A stretch of DNA of 64,000 nt from Aerococcus sp. (GCA_030528285.1 JAUMZE010000002.1:176540-240539); one strand, 5' to 3'. Numbered from the stretch's first letter, positions 53,944 through 62,342 are shown. Numbers and translations are program-made. The notes: generated by a model from the sequence alone, not told the origin.

Positions 53944-55023
53944 TTATGGATTTGGATCTTCATTGTGAGAGGATACATCAGAGGGGGTTTTAGTCGCTTC
54001 TGTAGCTGTTTGTTTCATCTGAGCCTTTTTCTCTGCGGATTGTTGTTTCATCCGTTCGCGGTAAACCCCATATGGCTTCACGTGTTCGGCCTTTTCCAGT
54101 TTCTTGGCTTCTTCCATTTCCAATACGTCTTTTTCCTCTTCATCAATCGTACTCATTGGATGATAGTTAAAGGTAAAGCCGAGACCGGAAATATCGGTAA
54201 TTGAGTTCACATAGAAAAAGGCATTCGGATCGATCTTGTGGACGAACTGTTTAATCTTAATCAGCTGGCGACCATCCACAATCGACATCAAAACGAGGCG
54301 AGGTTTCCTTTGATAACCGCCTTCCGCATGGTAGAGGGTGGTGGAACGATTGATTTCTTCAATGATATAACGGTTGATCGCTTCGGTTTTAGAGGTCATG
54401 ATCGTAATCTCAAAGCGTCCTTCGCCTCCTGCCACGACTTTGTTCATGCAGATGATAAAGAGAAGAATACTGAGGAGGGCATAAAGACCCTTTCGCATTC
54501 CGAATGTCCCGAACGTCGCCGCGATGATCACGGATTCCACTACCATCACGCCCTGGCTGAGGGAGTAGCCGAGATATTTCTTGATCATCACTGCGAGAAT
54601 ATCTGTGCCCCCAGTCGACGCATTCGCATTGAACACCCAGCCGATCCCAACCGCCATCAGGAGCGTTCCAAACACCATGTTCAGCATAATATCACTGGTG
54701 ATCGGTGCGTGCATCGGTAGGAGGAAATCAAATACCCCAATCAGAGCGGACCCGAGGAGTGTCGCATAGAGCGTCAACCCGCCGAAATTCCTGCCGACGA
54801 AGAGGTACCCCAAGATCAACAGCAGCGCATTCAGCACAAATAAAATGACAGAGTAGGGCAAAGGGATGAACTCATTTAATACCATGGATAATCCCGACGC
54901 ACCACCCGCCAAAATATTATCGGGCAACAGGAAATAATACTGACCAATGGAGGAGATAATGACTCCCACCGTCACCCAGAAAATTTGTTTACCGCGTTGT
55001 GTTGAATCGACAACTGAAGACAT
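53944..55023 (-). CDS. YitT family membrane protein (paralogue A)
   Basis: 359 residues. Five to six membrane helices (DUF161) in the first 230 residues, including LPDNILAGGASGLSMVLNEF and NANASTGGTDILAVMIKKYL, then a C-terminal DUF2179 cytoplasmic domain (TTLYHAEGGYQRKPRLVLMS) and a charged tail. ATG 55023 has AGGAGG 7 bases ahead. Family function is not established. A second copy follows in tandem. Confidence 0.88.
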   Translation of the reverse strand: MSSVVDSTQRGKQIFWVTVGVIISSIGQYYFLLPDNILAGGASGLSMVLNEFIPLPYSVILFVLNALLLILGYLFVGRNFGGLTLYATLLGSALIGVFDFLLPMHAPITSDIMLNMVFGTLLMAVGIGWVFNANASTGGTDILAVMIKKYLGYSLSQGVMVVESVIIAATFGTFGMRKGLYALLSILLFIICMNKVVAGGEGRFEITIMTSKTEAINRYIIEEINRSTTLYHAEGGYQRKPRLVLMSIVDGRQLIKIKQFVHKIDPNAFFYVNSITDISGLGFTFNYHPMSTIDEEEKDVLEMEEAKKLEKAEHVKPYGVYRERMKQQSAEKKAQMKQTATEATKTPSDVSSHNEDPNP

Positions 55024-55188
55024 CACAATACCTCCTTCACAGTGTGGGCCACTGCCTATTCATTAGAAAAAACTTTAGATATCTCTATATTAGCATGAGA
55101 GCAGTTCAAAACCAGTATCCAACCTTGTTTTTTTCAATTCGTAGGGAATATTTTTACCTGCACAGAGAGATACCCATAAAAAGGTAAT

Positions 55189-55220
55189 GAAAACCTCCCA
55201 CACGGATGTACGAGGGAGGT
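55189..55220 (-). terminator. Terminator of the second yitT paralogue
   Basis: Minus strand ACCTCCC / GGGAGGT stem followed by TTTC. A second hairpin (TTACC/GGTAA) follows on. Confidence 0.6.
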
Positions 55221-55273
55221 AGTCAATCCTTCACCGACGAAGCGGGAGGCATCCATAAAAATTTGAGATATGA

Positions 55274-56269
55274 TTAGTCTTGTTTTGTTTCCTGTTTGTT
55301 CGCCTTAAATTTGGCGTATGGCTTCACATGTTCTGCCCGCTCGAGACGTTTCGCATCCTCTAATTGATCGGTGTCGTCCTTGGCATTATCCACGTTACTG
55401 TAGACAGGATAATTAATGGTGAAACCAAGCCCCGAAATATCCGTAATCGAGTTCACATAGAAGAATGCGTTTGGATCGGTTTGATGCACAAACTGCTTGA
55501 TCTTTAACAGTTGGCGTCCGTCGACAATCGAGATAATCACAAGGCGGGGTTTGCGTTGGTAGCCACCTTCCGCATGGTAGAGCGTGGTGGAGCGATTGAG
55601 TTCTTGGAGAATAAATTGGTTAATTTTTTCGACGTGGGAGGTCATGATTGTAATCTGGAAGCGTCCCTCCCCCCCGGCAATGACGCGGTTCAAGACGGTT
55701 GCCTGGAAGATCACGCCAAATGTTGCGTAGAGCCCACGATCCACCCCGAAAATTTGGAATGTCCCGAGCAGGATCGCCAAATTCACAATTAACGTCCCTG
55801 TACTAAAGGTCACATGGAGATATTTCTTGAGGAGATAACCGATAATGTCTGTTCCTCCCGTAGACGCGCTGGCATTGAATACCCAGCCGATCCCGACTGC
55901 CATCAGGAGATTCCCAAAGAACATATTAAGCATCATATCGTGGGTCACCGCATGCGTCACAGGAAAGGCAAAATCAAACAGAGCCACGAGTCCGGTTGAG
56001 ATAGCCACCGCAAAGAGAGTCATGCCCCCAAATGAGCGGTCGATCAATACAATTCCTAAAACTAACAGGATGGCATTCAAAATAAGTAAAATGATGGAGT
56101 AGGGGAGGTGTATGAAACTGGTAAAAATCATTGCCATCCCGGCCGCACCACCGCCCAAGATGTTATCAGGAAGTAGGAAATAATACTGCCCAAATGTGGT
56201 GATAAAGACACCTAATATAATCCAAAAAATCTGTTTACTGCGCTGCGTGGAATCCACAATTGAAGACAT
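55274..56269 (-). CDS. YitT family membrane protein (paralogue B)
   Basis: 331 residues, collinear with paralogue A: IVDSTQRSKQIFWIILGV start, LPDNILGGGAAGMAMIF, NASASTGGTDIIGYLLKKYL, and the nearly identical DUF2179 segment SITDISGLGFTINYPV. The acidic C-terminal tail is shorter. ATG 56269 has AGGAGG ahead. Tandem duplication with separate terminators; each has its own unit. Confidence 0.88.
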   Translation of the reverse strand: MSSIVDSTQRSKQIFWIILGVFITTFGQYYFLLPDNILGGGAAGMAMIFTSFIHLPYSIILLILNAILLVLGIVLIDRSFGGMTLFAVAISTGLVALFDFAFPVTHAVTHDMMLNMFFGNLLMAVGIGWVFNASASTGGTDIIGYLLKKYLHVTFSTGTLIVNLAILLGTFQIFGVDRGLYATFGVIFQATVLNRVIAGGEGRFQITIMTSHVEKINQFILQELNRSTTLYHAEGGYQRKPRLVIISIVDGRQLLKIKQFVHQTDPNAFFYVNSITDISGLGFTINYPVYSNVDNAKDDTDQLEDAKRLERAEHVKPYAKFKANKQETKQD

Positions 56270-56588
56270 AAAATCCCTCCTAATAATAATCAAAAATTTG
56301 GCTCAGCTTTAACCTGATAAACAGAGCCTCACGCATTCTATCATCATTATAATCGGCCGTAAACAGCAAAAAATATTAACAGTAAAGAAAATCTGCACTG
56401 ATGAAAACGATCAAAATGAAAACAAAGTCAATAGAGCGAAGAAAACAGAGGATATCAATCGCTTTTTAAAGACGAATAGAGTGCGGGTTTATCCGCATGA
56501 GAGAGGTTTCATAAAATAAAGACGATCTGATGAAAGCCATTGAAATTAACCGCTTTACAGGCTAAGATAAATATAATAAGAATAAAGT

Positions 56589-56608
56589 AAAGTCAGCAAT
56601 CTGACTTT
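56589..56608 (+). promoter_or_regulatory. Hairpin abutting the nucleoside hydrolase ribosome site
   Basis: AAAGTCAG-CAAT-CTGACTTT, eight perfect pairs, ends two bases before GGGAGGGG. It is also a perfect DNA dyad and could be an operator. Of the rest of the 356-base gap 56270-56625, only a small hairpin TGCGG/CCGCA (56482-56497) and AT-rich promoter-like sequence (TTTACA 56554, TATAAT 56572, spacing too short) were seen. Confidence 0.4.
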
Positions 56609-56625
56609 AGGGAGGGGTTTGTCAT

Positions 56626-57570
56626 ATGGCAAGGAAGATTATATTAGACTGTGACCCTGGGCATGACGATGCTGTCGCAATGCTATTAGCGTATGGAAGT
56701 AAAGAGATTGATTTATTAGGGGTAACAACAGTTGGAGGAAACCAAACGTTAGAGAAAGTAACCCGTAACGCGCTCGCAATTGGGACGGTCGCAGGGATGA
56801 AGGATATTCCATTCTCAAAAGGGGTATTGAAACCACTCGTGAAAGAACCACAAGTAGCGGCAGAAATTCACGGTGAATCTGGGCTCGAGGGGGCTGAGTT
56901 ACCAGAACCAGCGATCCAATTGACGGGGCAGCGTGCGGTTGAATTCATCATCGATACGATTATGGAAAATGAACCGAAGACGGTCACCTTGGTACCCACC
57001 GGATCCCTCACCAATATCGCCTTGGCTGCGCGCTTAGAACCACGGATTGTGGATCGCGTGAAGGAAGTGGTGTTGATGGGTGGTGGCTACCACACTGGTA
57101 ACTGGAGTGCGGTCGCTGAATTCAACATCATGGTGGACCCTGAAGCCGCACATATCGTGTTCAATGAATCCTGGCCAGTAACCATGGTAGGGTTGGACCT
57201 CACGCACCAGGCTCTCTGCACTGATGAAGTGGTAGAACATATCAAAGGCATCGGCACCAAACCAGCTCAGTTTGTAGTGGATTTGATGGCCTTCTTCAAG
57301 AAAGCATACCAAGCGAACCAAGCTTTCGATTTCCCACCGGTGCATGATCCATGTGCAGTGGCGTACGTGATCGATCCAACGGTGATGACGACTGAGCGTG
57401 TACCGGTTGACGTCGAGATCCACGGCAAATTAACAGAGGGGATGACCGTGGCTGATTTCCGCGAACCACGCCCAGCGAACATGCACACCCAGGTGGCGGT
57501 GAAACTCGACCATGAGAAATTCTGGAATCTGATCTATGATGCCTTAGAAAACATCGGCGATCCTGTCTAG
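56626..57570 (+). CDS. Inosine-uridine preferring nucleoside hydrolase
   Basis: 314 residues. N-terminal DCDPGHDDAVAM binds the catalytic calcium; TLVPTGSLTNIALA, VLMGGGYHTGNW and NIMVDPEAAHIVF follow; HDPCAVAY near residue 245 supplies the catalytic histidine. Cleaves ribonucleosides to base and ribose for salvage. GGGAGGGG precedes the ATG. Monocistronic. Confidence 0.93.
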   Translation: MARKIILDCDPGHDDAVAMLLAYGSKEIDLLGVTTVGGNQTLEKVTRNALAIGTVAGMKDIPFSKGVLKPLVKEPQVAAEIHGESGLEGAELPEPAIQLTGQRAVEFIIDTIMENEPKTVTLVPTGSLTNIALAARLEPRIVDRVKEVVLMGGGYHTGNWSAVAEFNIMVDPEAAHIVFNESWPVTMVGLDLTHQALCTDEVVEHIKGIGTKPAQFVVDLMAFFKKAYQANQAFDFPPVHDPCAVAYVIDPTVMTTERVPVDVEIHGKLTEGMTVADFREPRPANMHTQVAVKLDHEKFWNLIYDALENIGDPV

Positions 57571-57591
57571 AAATGGATAGTCAACTAAATT

Positions 57592-57663
57592 AAAAAGCCA
57601 CTCGAGGGTGCGAAGGTTTCCTCTTTCAGGGAAGCCTTCGTTGCATCGGGTGGCTCTTTTTTT
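57592..57663. terminator. Bidirectional terminator between convergent genes
   Basis: AAAAAGCCACTCG / CGGGTGGCTCTTTTTTT with an inner GCGAAGG / CCTTCGTTGC stem. Confidence 0.8.
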
Positions 57664-57668
57664 GTGTC

Positions 57669-58790
57669 TTAATGGCGTTTGCCCCAATATTGATAGTAAT
57701 CCGTGCGCAAAGCTCCGTTGTAGAGTTTACGTTTTTTGGTGGCTTTTTCGCCGTAATAGGTCTCAAAATTTGGATCGCTGGAGAGGATGTATTTACTCCA
57801 GGTCGGGAGGGTATTGTAAATCGCTCCCATCTGCTCATAAAGGGTGTGCGCGTAATCTTGGTCCTTCAAGCGTTCCCCATATGGCGGGTTAGAGACGATG
57901 ATCCCAAATTGCTCCGTCGTGGTGAAATCCGCCACCTGCATCTGTTTGAACGTAATTTGATGGTCGACGCCGGCAGCGATTGAGTTCTGTTTGGCGATCG
58001 CGATCATGCGGTGGTCAATGTCACAGGCGAGGATGTTCAGCTGGACGTCATGATCGATCGCGTCGGTGGCTTTCTCTCTTGCCAGTTGGAATTCATTCGT
58101 GATCACGTCCCAATTCTCTGCGGAAAAGGCGCGTTTGAGTCCCGGCGCTATATGCATGCCTTTCATCGCTGCTTCGATCGCAATCGTCCCAGACCCCGTC
58201 GTTGGATCATAGAAGGGGCGATCAGCGTGCCAGGTGGTCAGATCCACCAGGGCAGCTGCGAGATTTTCCTTGAGGGGAGCGCCCCCTTTTTCTTGGCGAT
58301 ATCCGCGTTTGAACAAACTTTCACCGCTCGTATCCAAAGTGATAAAGACTTTATCCTTATAGAGGCGGACGTCAATTGCATATTCAGCGCCTGTTTCAGG
58401 GAGGTGGCCATTGTGGTGGTAGTACCGGTTCAAACGGTCCACAATCGCTTTTTTCACCATTTTTTGGACGGTTGGGGTCGCGTGGAGTTTGGACTTAATA
58501 CTTTTCCCACTCACTGGAAAATTGGCATCCATGGGTAACCACGCTTCCCATTCAATCGCTTTGGTTTGTTCATAGAGGGCGTTGAAGGTTGTCGCAGGGA
58601 AATCGCCCATGACAATTTTAATGCGGTCAGCCGTGCGCAGGTTGATATTAGTTTCGGCAATGGCGTAGGTGTCGCCCGTAAAACGCACCCGGCCGTTTTC
58701 ACTTTGGGTTTTGTAGCCGAGTGTTTTGAGTTCTTGATTTACGAGCGATTCTACCCCCGCTGCACAGGTCGCCACGAGTTCAATGGACAT
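57669..58790 (-). CDS. THUMP-domain class I RNA methyltransferase (YpsC/RlmL type)
   Basis: 373 residues. An N-terminal THUMP/ferredoxin-like region (about 1-160, ATCAAGVESLVNQELK) and a Rossmann methyltransferase with DPTTGSGTIAIEAA (SAM site) and SNPPYGERL (catalytic NPPY). Probably methylates guanine N2 in 23S rRNA. AGGAGG is 7 bases ahead of ATG 58790. Its extended -10 (TGCTATAAT, minus strand, about 58866-58874) lies next to the integrase stop, so the mobile element inserted directly upstream. Confidence 0.9.
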   Translation of the reverse strand: MSIELVATCAAGVESLVNQELKTLGYKTQSENGRVRFTGDTYAIAETNINLRTADRIKIVMGDFPATTFNALYEQTKAIEWEAWLPMDANFPVSGKSIKSKLHATPTVQKMVKKAIVDRLNRYYHHNGHLPETGAEYAIDVRLYKDKVFITLDTSGESLFKRGYRQEKGGAPLKENLAAALVDLTTWHADRPFYDPTTGSGTIAIEAAMKGMHIAPGLKRAFSAENWDVITNEFQLAREKATDAIDHDVQLNILACDIDHRMIAIAKQNSIAAGVDHQITFKQMQVADFTTTEQFGIIVSNPPYGERLKDQDYAHTLYEQMGAIYNTLPTWSKYILSSDPNFETYYGEKATKKRKLYNGALRTDYYQYWGKRH

Positions 58791-58879
58791 CAAAAAGCCT
58801 CCTTTAGTTTAATGAGTGATTGATACTATTTCTTCTGATGAAAAAAGGAAAGACCCTAAATTCCTATTATAGCAAGCTT
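58791..58879. other. Candidate left boundary (attachment region) of the integrated element
   Basis: The integrase stop at 58880 is only 89 bases from the methyltransferase start, and the latter's probable -10 sits between them. Integrases of this type usually lie next to their att site, so the junction between host and element should be in this stretch. The core cannot be named without the right end, which is outside the window. Confidence 0.4.
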
Positions 58880-60046
58880 TCATTTGCTTACATTCCCTTT
58901 CTCCCCTAGATCTCCCCTAAAATCCTGCATGGATCGTACGATGTGTTCACCATTTGCTACTGTGGAATCCACATAGTAATCGGTCATGGATAGGTTCGCA
59001 TGTCCGAGATATTTCTGCAGTGCGAGACTGTCCACGCCATTTGCCAAGGCATAGGTGGCGAATGTGTGGCGGAACATATGAGGGGTCAGATGTAATCCCA
59101 GCGATTTCGCTATTCGATTGATCACATTATTGATGGTCTCTAGTGCATAAGGATTCCCTGTTTTGGGATTGATGAAGATAAAATCATTACTTGTAAGGAT
59201 CTGACCTAAGTGGGCTTTGATCTTTCTGGCTTCCTCTAGCTGTGTTTTCAACATATCAGAAGCGACTTCATCCACTACTACATAACGATTAGACGTCTTG
59301 GACTTAGGAGATTTCCCTTCTTCAGCATAATAGGTCCGCTGACATTCAATGTGTAAGCTTGCCATGCCGTTCTCTAGAAACTTGATGGCTTTAGGTTTGA
59401 GTCCTAACAGTTCTCCACGCCGAAGACCAAACGTGATCAGATACAGCGCTCGATATAAGTCTGGAGCCATGTCCGTTTTTGCTTTAGTCATGAATCGTTG
59501 GAAGTCTTCTGGAGAGATCGAACGCACGGGGTCTGTTTCCGGATGTGGATTCTTAGTAATGACCTTTCTTGTGGGGTCCTCCTCTATCAAATGGTTATCC
59601 ATCGCATCACGAAGCACAGAACGCAAAAGGATGAAGTACGATTTCACAGACCGTTCTTTGCAGTGCTCAACATTGTAAAGAGTCAGCACTCGCTCTTGAA
59701 TGGCATTCTTAGTGATTTGGTCGAGTAGGGTATCGCCGAAAGTGACTAACCAATGTTTCATATATTCATCCCTAGATACAACGGTGTTTGTTTGCCATGA
59801 TCCTGTGCGGATTTTCAAATCACGGTATTCTTCCCAGTACTCTTTGAAGGTCGGGATTCGGTAGGTTTCTTCTGCTTCGATTTCGTCCAGTAGTTCATGG
59901 TAAGCGGCTTTCGCTTCGACTAAGGTTTTCAGTTTGCCTCTCGTCCGTTCACGCTGCCTGCCACGGATCACTTTACGAACACGTACGCGGTAGAATTCGC
60001 CTTGAGTTGTGGTATACTTTTCAATACCAGGATATTTTGTTTTCAT
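58880..60046 (-). CDS. Tyrosine-type site-specific integrase
   Basis: 388 residues. N-terminal AP2-like arm-binding region (about 1-60), SAM-like core-binding domain (about 70-165) and the catalytic domain with Arg in FGLRRGELLGL, HMFRHTFATYA (H-x-x-R), YLGHANLS and the nucleophile Tyr in MTDYYV. AAAGGAG precedes ATG 60046; the ORF upstream extension (to 60199) has no such site. Inserts and, with an excisionase, excises the element. Confidence 0.93.
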   Translation of the reverse strand: MKTKYPGIEKYTTTQGEFYRVRVRKVIRGRQRERTRGKLKTLVEAKAAYHELLDEIEAEETYRIPTFKEYWEEYRDLKIRTGSWQTNTVVSRDEYMKHWLVTFGDTLLDQITKNAIQERVLTLYNVEHCKERSVKSYFILLRSVLRDAMDNHLIEEDPTRKVITKNPHPETDPVRSISPEDFQRFMTKAKTDMAPDLYRALYLITFGLRRGELLGLKPKAIKFLENGMASLHIECQRTYYAEEGKSPKSKTSNRYVVVDEVASDMLKTQLEEARKIKAHLGQILTSNDFIFINPKTGNPYALETINNVINRIAKSLGLHLTPHMFRHTFATYALANGVDSLALQKYLGHANLSMTDYYVDSTVANGEHIVRSMQDFRGDLGEKGNVSK

Positions 60047-60067
60047 TATATATACTCCTTTGTAGTT

Positions 60068-60088
60068 CGATACTTGGCAGCAGTGAAC
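60068..60088 (+). repeat. 21-bp direct repeat, copy 1
   Basis: CTTGGCAGCAGTGAAC preceded by CGATA; the second copy at 62604 differs only at one base (CGATG). It contains the -35 (TTGGCA) of the promoter described next. Confidence 0.75.
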
Positions 60089-60145
60089 ACTCGGGGTATA
60101 ATGAAAATGGATAAGTTGAAGGGCCGGGGGACCGGTCCTTTTTTT
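60074..60145 (+). ncRNA. Promoter and terminator of a putative very short transcript
   Basis: TTGGCA (60074-60079), 17 bases, TATAAT (60097-60102): near-consensus. Only 11 bases after the expected start comes AGGGCCGG / CCGGTCCT with TTTTTTT (60120-60145). The predicted RNA is about 37 bases and lies between integrase and repressor genes on the opposite strand. Either a tiny RNA, a remnant, or a decoy or transcription block that insulates the leftward genes. Confidence 0.45.
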
Positions 60146-60201
60146 GTTGTTCCAATAAATTTTATTAAGCGTGGGTATTTCCATTTTGGAAACAACCACT
60201 G

Positions 60202-60927
60202 TTAAATCTTATATCCCTTGAGGACGACCACACCAAACACGATGAACTCATCATTCTCCCTTAAAACAATATCATCGTATTTTTGATTTAACGAAATCAG
60301 CTTCACTTCTTGGTCGTTCTTGTATAGCTTCTTAACAAAGGCATCTCCATTCAAGTCTGCAATGATGATCTGTCCGCTGCGTGCCTCGGACGTTTTATGA
60401 ACATAGATCAATTCTCCATCCTGTAGCATCGGTTCCATCGAATCACCGTTGACTTTTACTGCAAAGTCATGTTCTGGAACATCGCCTGCCACCTGCACTT
60501 CCTCATACTCCTCATCCTGTAGAAAGACCCCAGTACCTGCAGACACAGAGCCATAGCAACGCACCGTGGTGTAATGCACGGGGAACTCCTCCACATTGTC
60601 AGGTAGGTTCTGCTCCCTCAGCTGGTCCTTCGCGTAGTTGTAGACACGTTTTTGGCGTGGCTCATGGAGTTGGTTATAGATGGAAAGAATAGGGGAGTCA
60701 TCAGTTTGTTCAATATTCCCTCCAAAAATTAAGGTTTCCACATCAGTATCAAATAATTTGGTTAGCTTTTCGATATCGTCTACTTTTGGATAGTTGTTTC
60801 CAGATACCCAGCGAGAAACGGCAGATTTGGTTTTCCCCATCTTTTCGCCAAGTTCTTCCATAGTCCAGCCTTTTTCTTTTCTAAAGTGATTCAGCATGTC
60901 GCCAAATATTATCTTGCTGTCTTCCAT
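60202..60927 (-). CDS. S24-type phage repressor (CI/LexA-like)
   Basis: 241 residues. N-terminal XRE HTH (about 8-66, TMEELGEKMGKTKSAVSRWV) and C-terminal S24 peptidase: cleavage site Ala130-Gly131 in YGSVSAGTG, nucleophile Ser163 in NGDSMEPML and Lys199 in AFVKKLY. Should keep the rightward genes off and be inactivated by RecA-stimulated self-cleavage after DNA damage. AGGTGA precedes the ATG. Same direction as int. Confidence 0.93.
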   Translation of the reverse strand: MEDSKIIFGDMLNHFRKEKGWTMEELGEKMGKTKSAVSRWVSGNNYPKVDDIEKLTKLFDTDVETLIFGGNIEQTDDSPILSIYNQLHEPRQKRVYNYAKDQLREQNLPDNVEEFPVHYTTVRCYGSVSAGTGVFLQDEEYEEVQVAGDVPEHDFAVKVNGDSMEPMLQDGELIYVHKTSEARSGQIIIADLNGDAFVKKLYKNDQEVKLISLNQKYDDIVLRENDEFIVFGVVVLKGYKI

Positions 60928-60960
60928 GGTTATTCACCTGCCATTTATTTATTTACTTCT

Positions 60961-61050
60961 ATTATACAGGTACCATTGCGGAAATAACAACAAAAAAGTT
61001 GCGAAAAAATCAATTTATATGTTGCAAAAAAATCAACGTCGTGGTATTAT
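60961..61050. promoter_or_regulatory. Divergent control region with three operators and two promoters
   Basis: Leftward promoter (repressor): TTGTTA (60990-60985), 18 bases, TATAAT (60966-60961). Rightward promoter: TTGCAA (61022-61027), 17 bases, TATTAT (61045-61050). Operator-like 17-mers: ATTGCGGAAATAACAAC (60975), GTTGCGAAAAAATCAAT (60998) and GTTGCAAAAAAATCAAC (61021), exactly 23 bp apart, with GTTG...CAAC dyad ends. The first covers the leftward spacer, the third the rightward -35. Confidence 0.8.
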
Positions 61051-61076
61051 ATAAGTGTAGAGAGGAGGTGAGCAAA

Positions 61077-61196
61077 ATGAGTAAGCAAAAGAAAAAGCCT
61101 GAAGACGACAAGCTAATGATGTTTCTCATAGCAATGGGACTGCTAGAGGTCATCGAAAAACTGCTTGACATTATCCTCAGGCTAGTTACCAAATAA
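61077..61196 (+). CDS. Small hydrophobic peptide, first rightward gene of the element
   Basis: 39 residues: basic/acidic start MSKQKKKPEDDKLMM, then an amphipathic-hydrophobic helix LLEVIEKLLDIILRLV. GAGGAGGTG lies well placed ahead. First product of the rightward promoter. Could be membrane-active; no known toxin family matched. Confidence 0.6.
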   Translation: MSKQKKKPEDDKLMMFLIAMGLLEVIEKLLDIILRLVTK

Positions 61197-61220
61197 GGTA
61201 ACACAAATCCAATAAGGGAA

Positions 61221-61238
61221 GGGCTAGGGTTCTAGCCC
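61221..61238 (+). terminator. Hairpin after the small peptide gene
   Basis: GGGCTAG-GGTT-CTAGCCC, followed by TGGCTCTTTCC. Probably a leaky terminator. Confidence 0.45.
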
Positions 61239-61268
61239 TGGCTCTTTCCTACTTACTCATACTATACC

Positions 61269-61367
61269 ATGAACGACAAAGAAAAAATAGTGATGACGCT
61301 TTTAAAAGTGATCATCGGATTACAGATTATTAATATTGCTATTATGATAGTTAAATTATTGACGTAA
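61269..61367 (+). CDS. Second small hydrophobic peptide ORF
   Basis: 32 residues MNDKEKIVMTLLKVIIGLQI... ending KLLT, almost wholly a membrane helix. No clear ribosome site, so translation is doubtful; its composition and place echo the preceding 39-residue peptide. Confidence 0.3.
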   Translation: MNDKEKIVMTLLKVIIGLQIINIAIMIVKLLT

Positions 61368-61383
61368 AGGAGGAGGTGAAGAT

Positions 61384-61629
61384 ATGAGTAAGACGTATCC
61401 ACCTTTAGACCAACTTATCAATTCGACCGGATTAAAATTAACTGCTATTGCTGATAGATTAGGCGTTGATACATCCACACTTTACAAATGGAGAGTATAT
61501 CCAAACACGATTGGAATTGATGAAATGGAGAGTTTAGCAAAAATAACAGGAGTTTCATTTCTTGATATATACAAGATCACAAAAAAATTTAAGCAAGAAG
61601 TTGCGAAAAAATCAACGGTAAACCAATAA
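61384..61629 (+). CDS. Cro-like HTH protein
   Basis: 81 residues with one HTH (LTAIADRLGVDTSTLYKWRV). AAGGAGGAGGTG precedes the ATG. Size and place next to the repressor suggest a Cro/antirepressor role. The 3' end of the gene (residues EVAKKST) is encoded by a full copy of the element's operator. Confidence 0.78.
   Translation: MSKTYPPLDQLINSTGLKLTAIADRLGVDTSTLYKWRVYPNTIGIDEMESLAKITGVSFLDIYKITKKFKQEVAKKSTVNQ
61600..61616 (+). promoter_or_regulatory. Fourth operator copy inside the Cro-like gene
   Basis: GTTGCGAAAAAATCAAC, identical to the consensus of the three upstream copies, 579 bp from the third. Repressor bound at both places could loop the DNA or block elongation. Confidence 0.65.
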
Positions 61630-61650
61630 CCCCACAGAAAGGAGGCCTCT

Positions 61651-62328
61651 ATGCAGAAACTCACATATGAAGACTTTTACAGACTAGCGGGCGTATCTCA
61701 GCACAAGCAGTTCGAGAACTTTCTCATGGATATCGTATTCCAACCAGAACGACGGGAGAAGTTCTACAGAGGGCTGATTGAGTTAGGGATTCACTCGGAC
61801 GAGGATATTTTCCAAGAGTATTTCGAGCTGTACAGTGCAGAACGCAAGAGTAAACAGCAGGATTTCACGCCGTCGAGTGTGACGGATCTGTTGGCGTCCT
61901 TGATCCATCGAATGCGGGTGAAGAGTAGTGGCCTATATACCTATTACGACCCAACAGCGGGATCAGGGGCGCTCCTGATTGGGGTCTGGCGCAAGGACCG
62001 AGACGAGGCAAGTATGTTCCAGTACAGCCCACGGAATTACCTGTATCGTGCAGACGAGGTAGCAGATAATGCGATCCCGTACTTGATCCATAATCTCACT
62101 ATTAAAGGCATGAATGCGATTGTGGTGCACGGAAACAGCTTAACGGGAACGGCCAAGCAAGCGTACTTCATTCAAAACTTAAAAGATGATTTCATGAAAT
62201 TCTCCAGTATCAACGTGATGCCACATACTACAGACGTGATGCGCTACCTAGAAATTACACGATGGGAAGAAAAGGAGAAGCAGTACATCGAGGATAAGAA
62301 CGTACTCCCCTTTATTCCCGCCAATTAA
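61651..62328 (+). CDS. N-6 DNA methylase-like protein lacking motif IV
   Basis: 225 residues. Type I HsdM-like pattern: DFTPSSVTDLLASLIHRM, DPTAGSGALLIGVW (SAM-binding motif I), LYRADEVADNAIPYLIHNL and NAIVVHGNSLTG. The catalytic NPPF/Y expected after that is absent; the sequence reads FSSINVMPHTTDV instead. GAAAGGAGG precedes the ATG. It may bind SAM or DNA without methylating, perhaps against host restriction; or be a specialised element protein. Confidence 0.65.
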   Translation: MQKLTYEDFYRLAGVSQHKQFENFLMDIVFQPERREKFYRGLIELGIHSDEDIFQEYFELYSAERKSKQQDFTPSSVTDLLASLIHRMRVKSSGLYTYYDPTAGSGALLIGVWRKDRDEASMFQYSPRNYLYRADEVADNAIPYLIHNLTIKGMNAIVVHGNSLTGTAKQAYFIQNLKDDFMKFSSINVMPHTTDVMRYLEITRWEEKEKQYIEDKNVLPFIPAN

Positions 62329-62342
62329 GGAGGGGATGAGTG

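Noticed and set aside
60002-60205. 67-residue plus-strand ORF across the integrase 5' region
   Set aside because: It crosses a terminator and has no ribosome site; its middle is the promoter of the putative short RNA.
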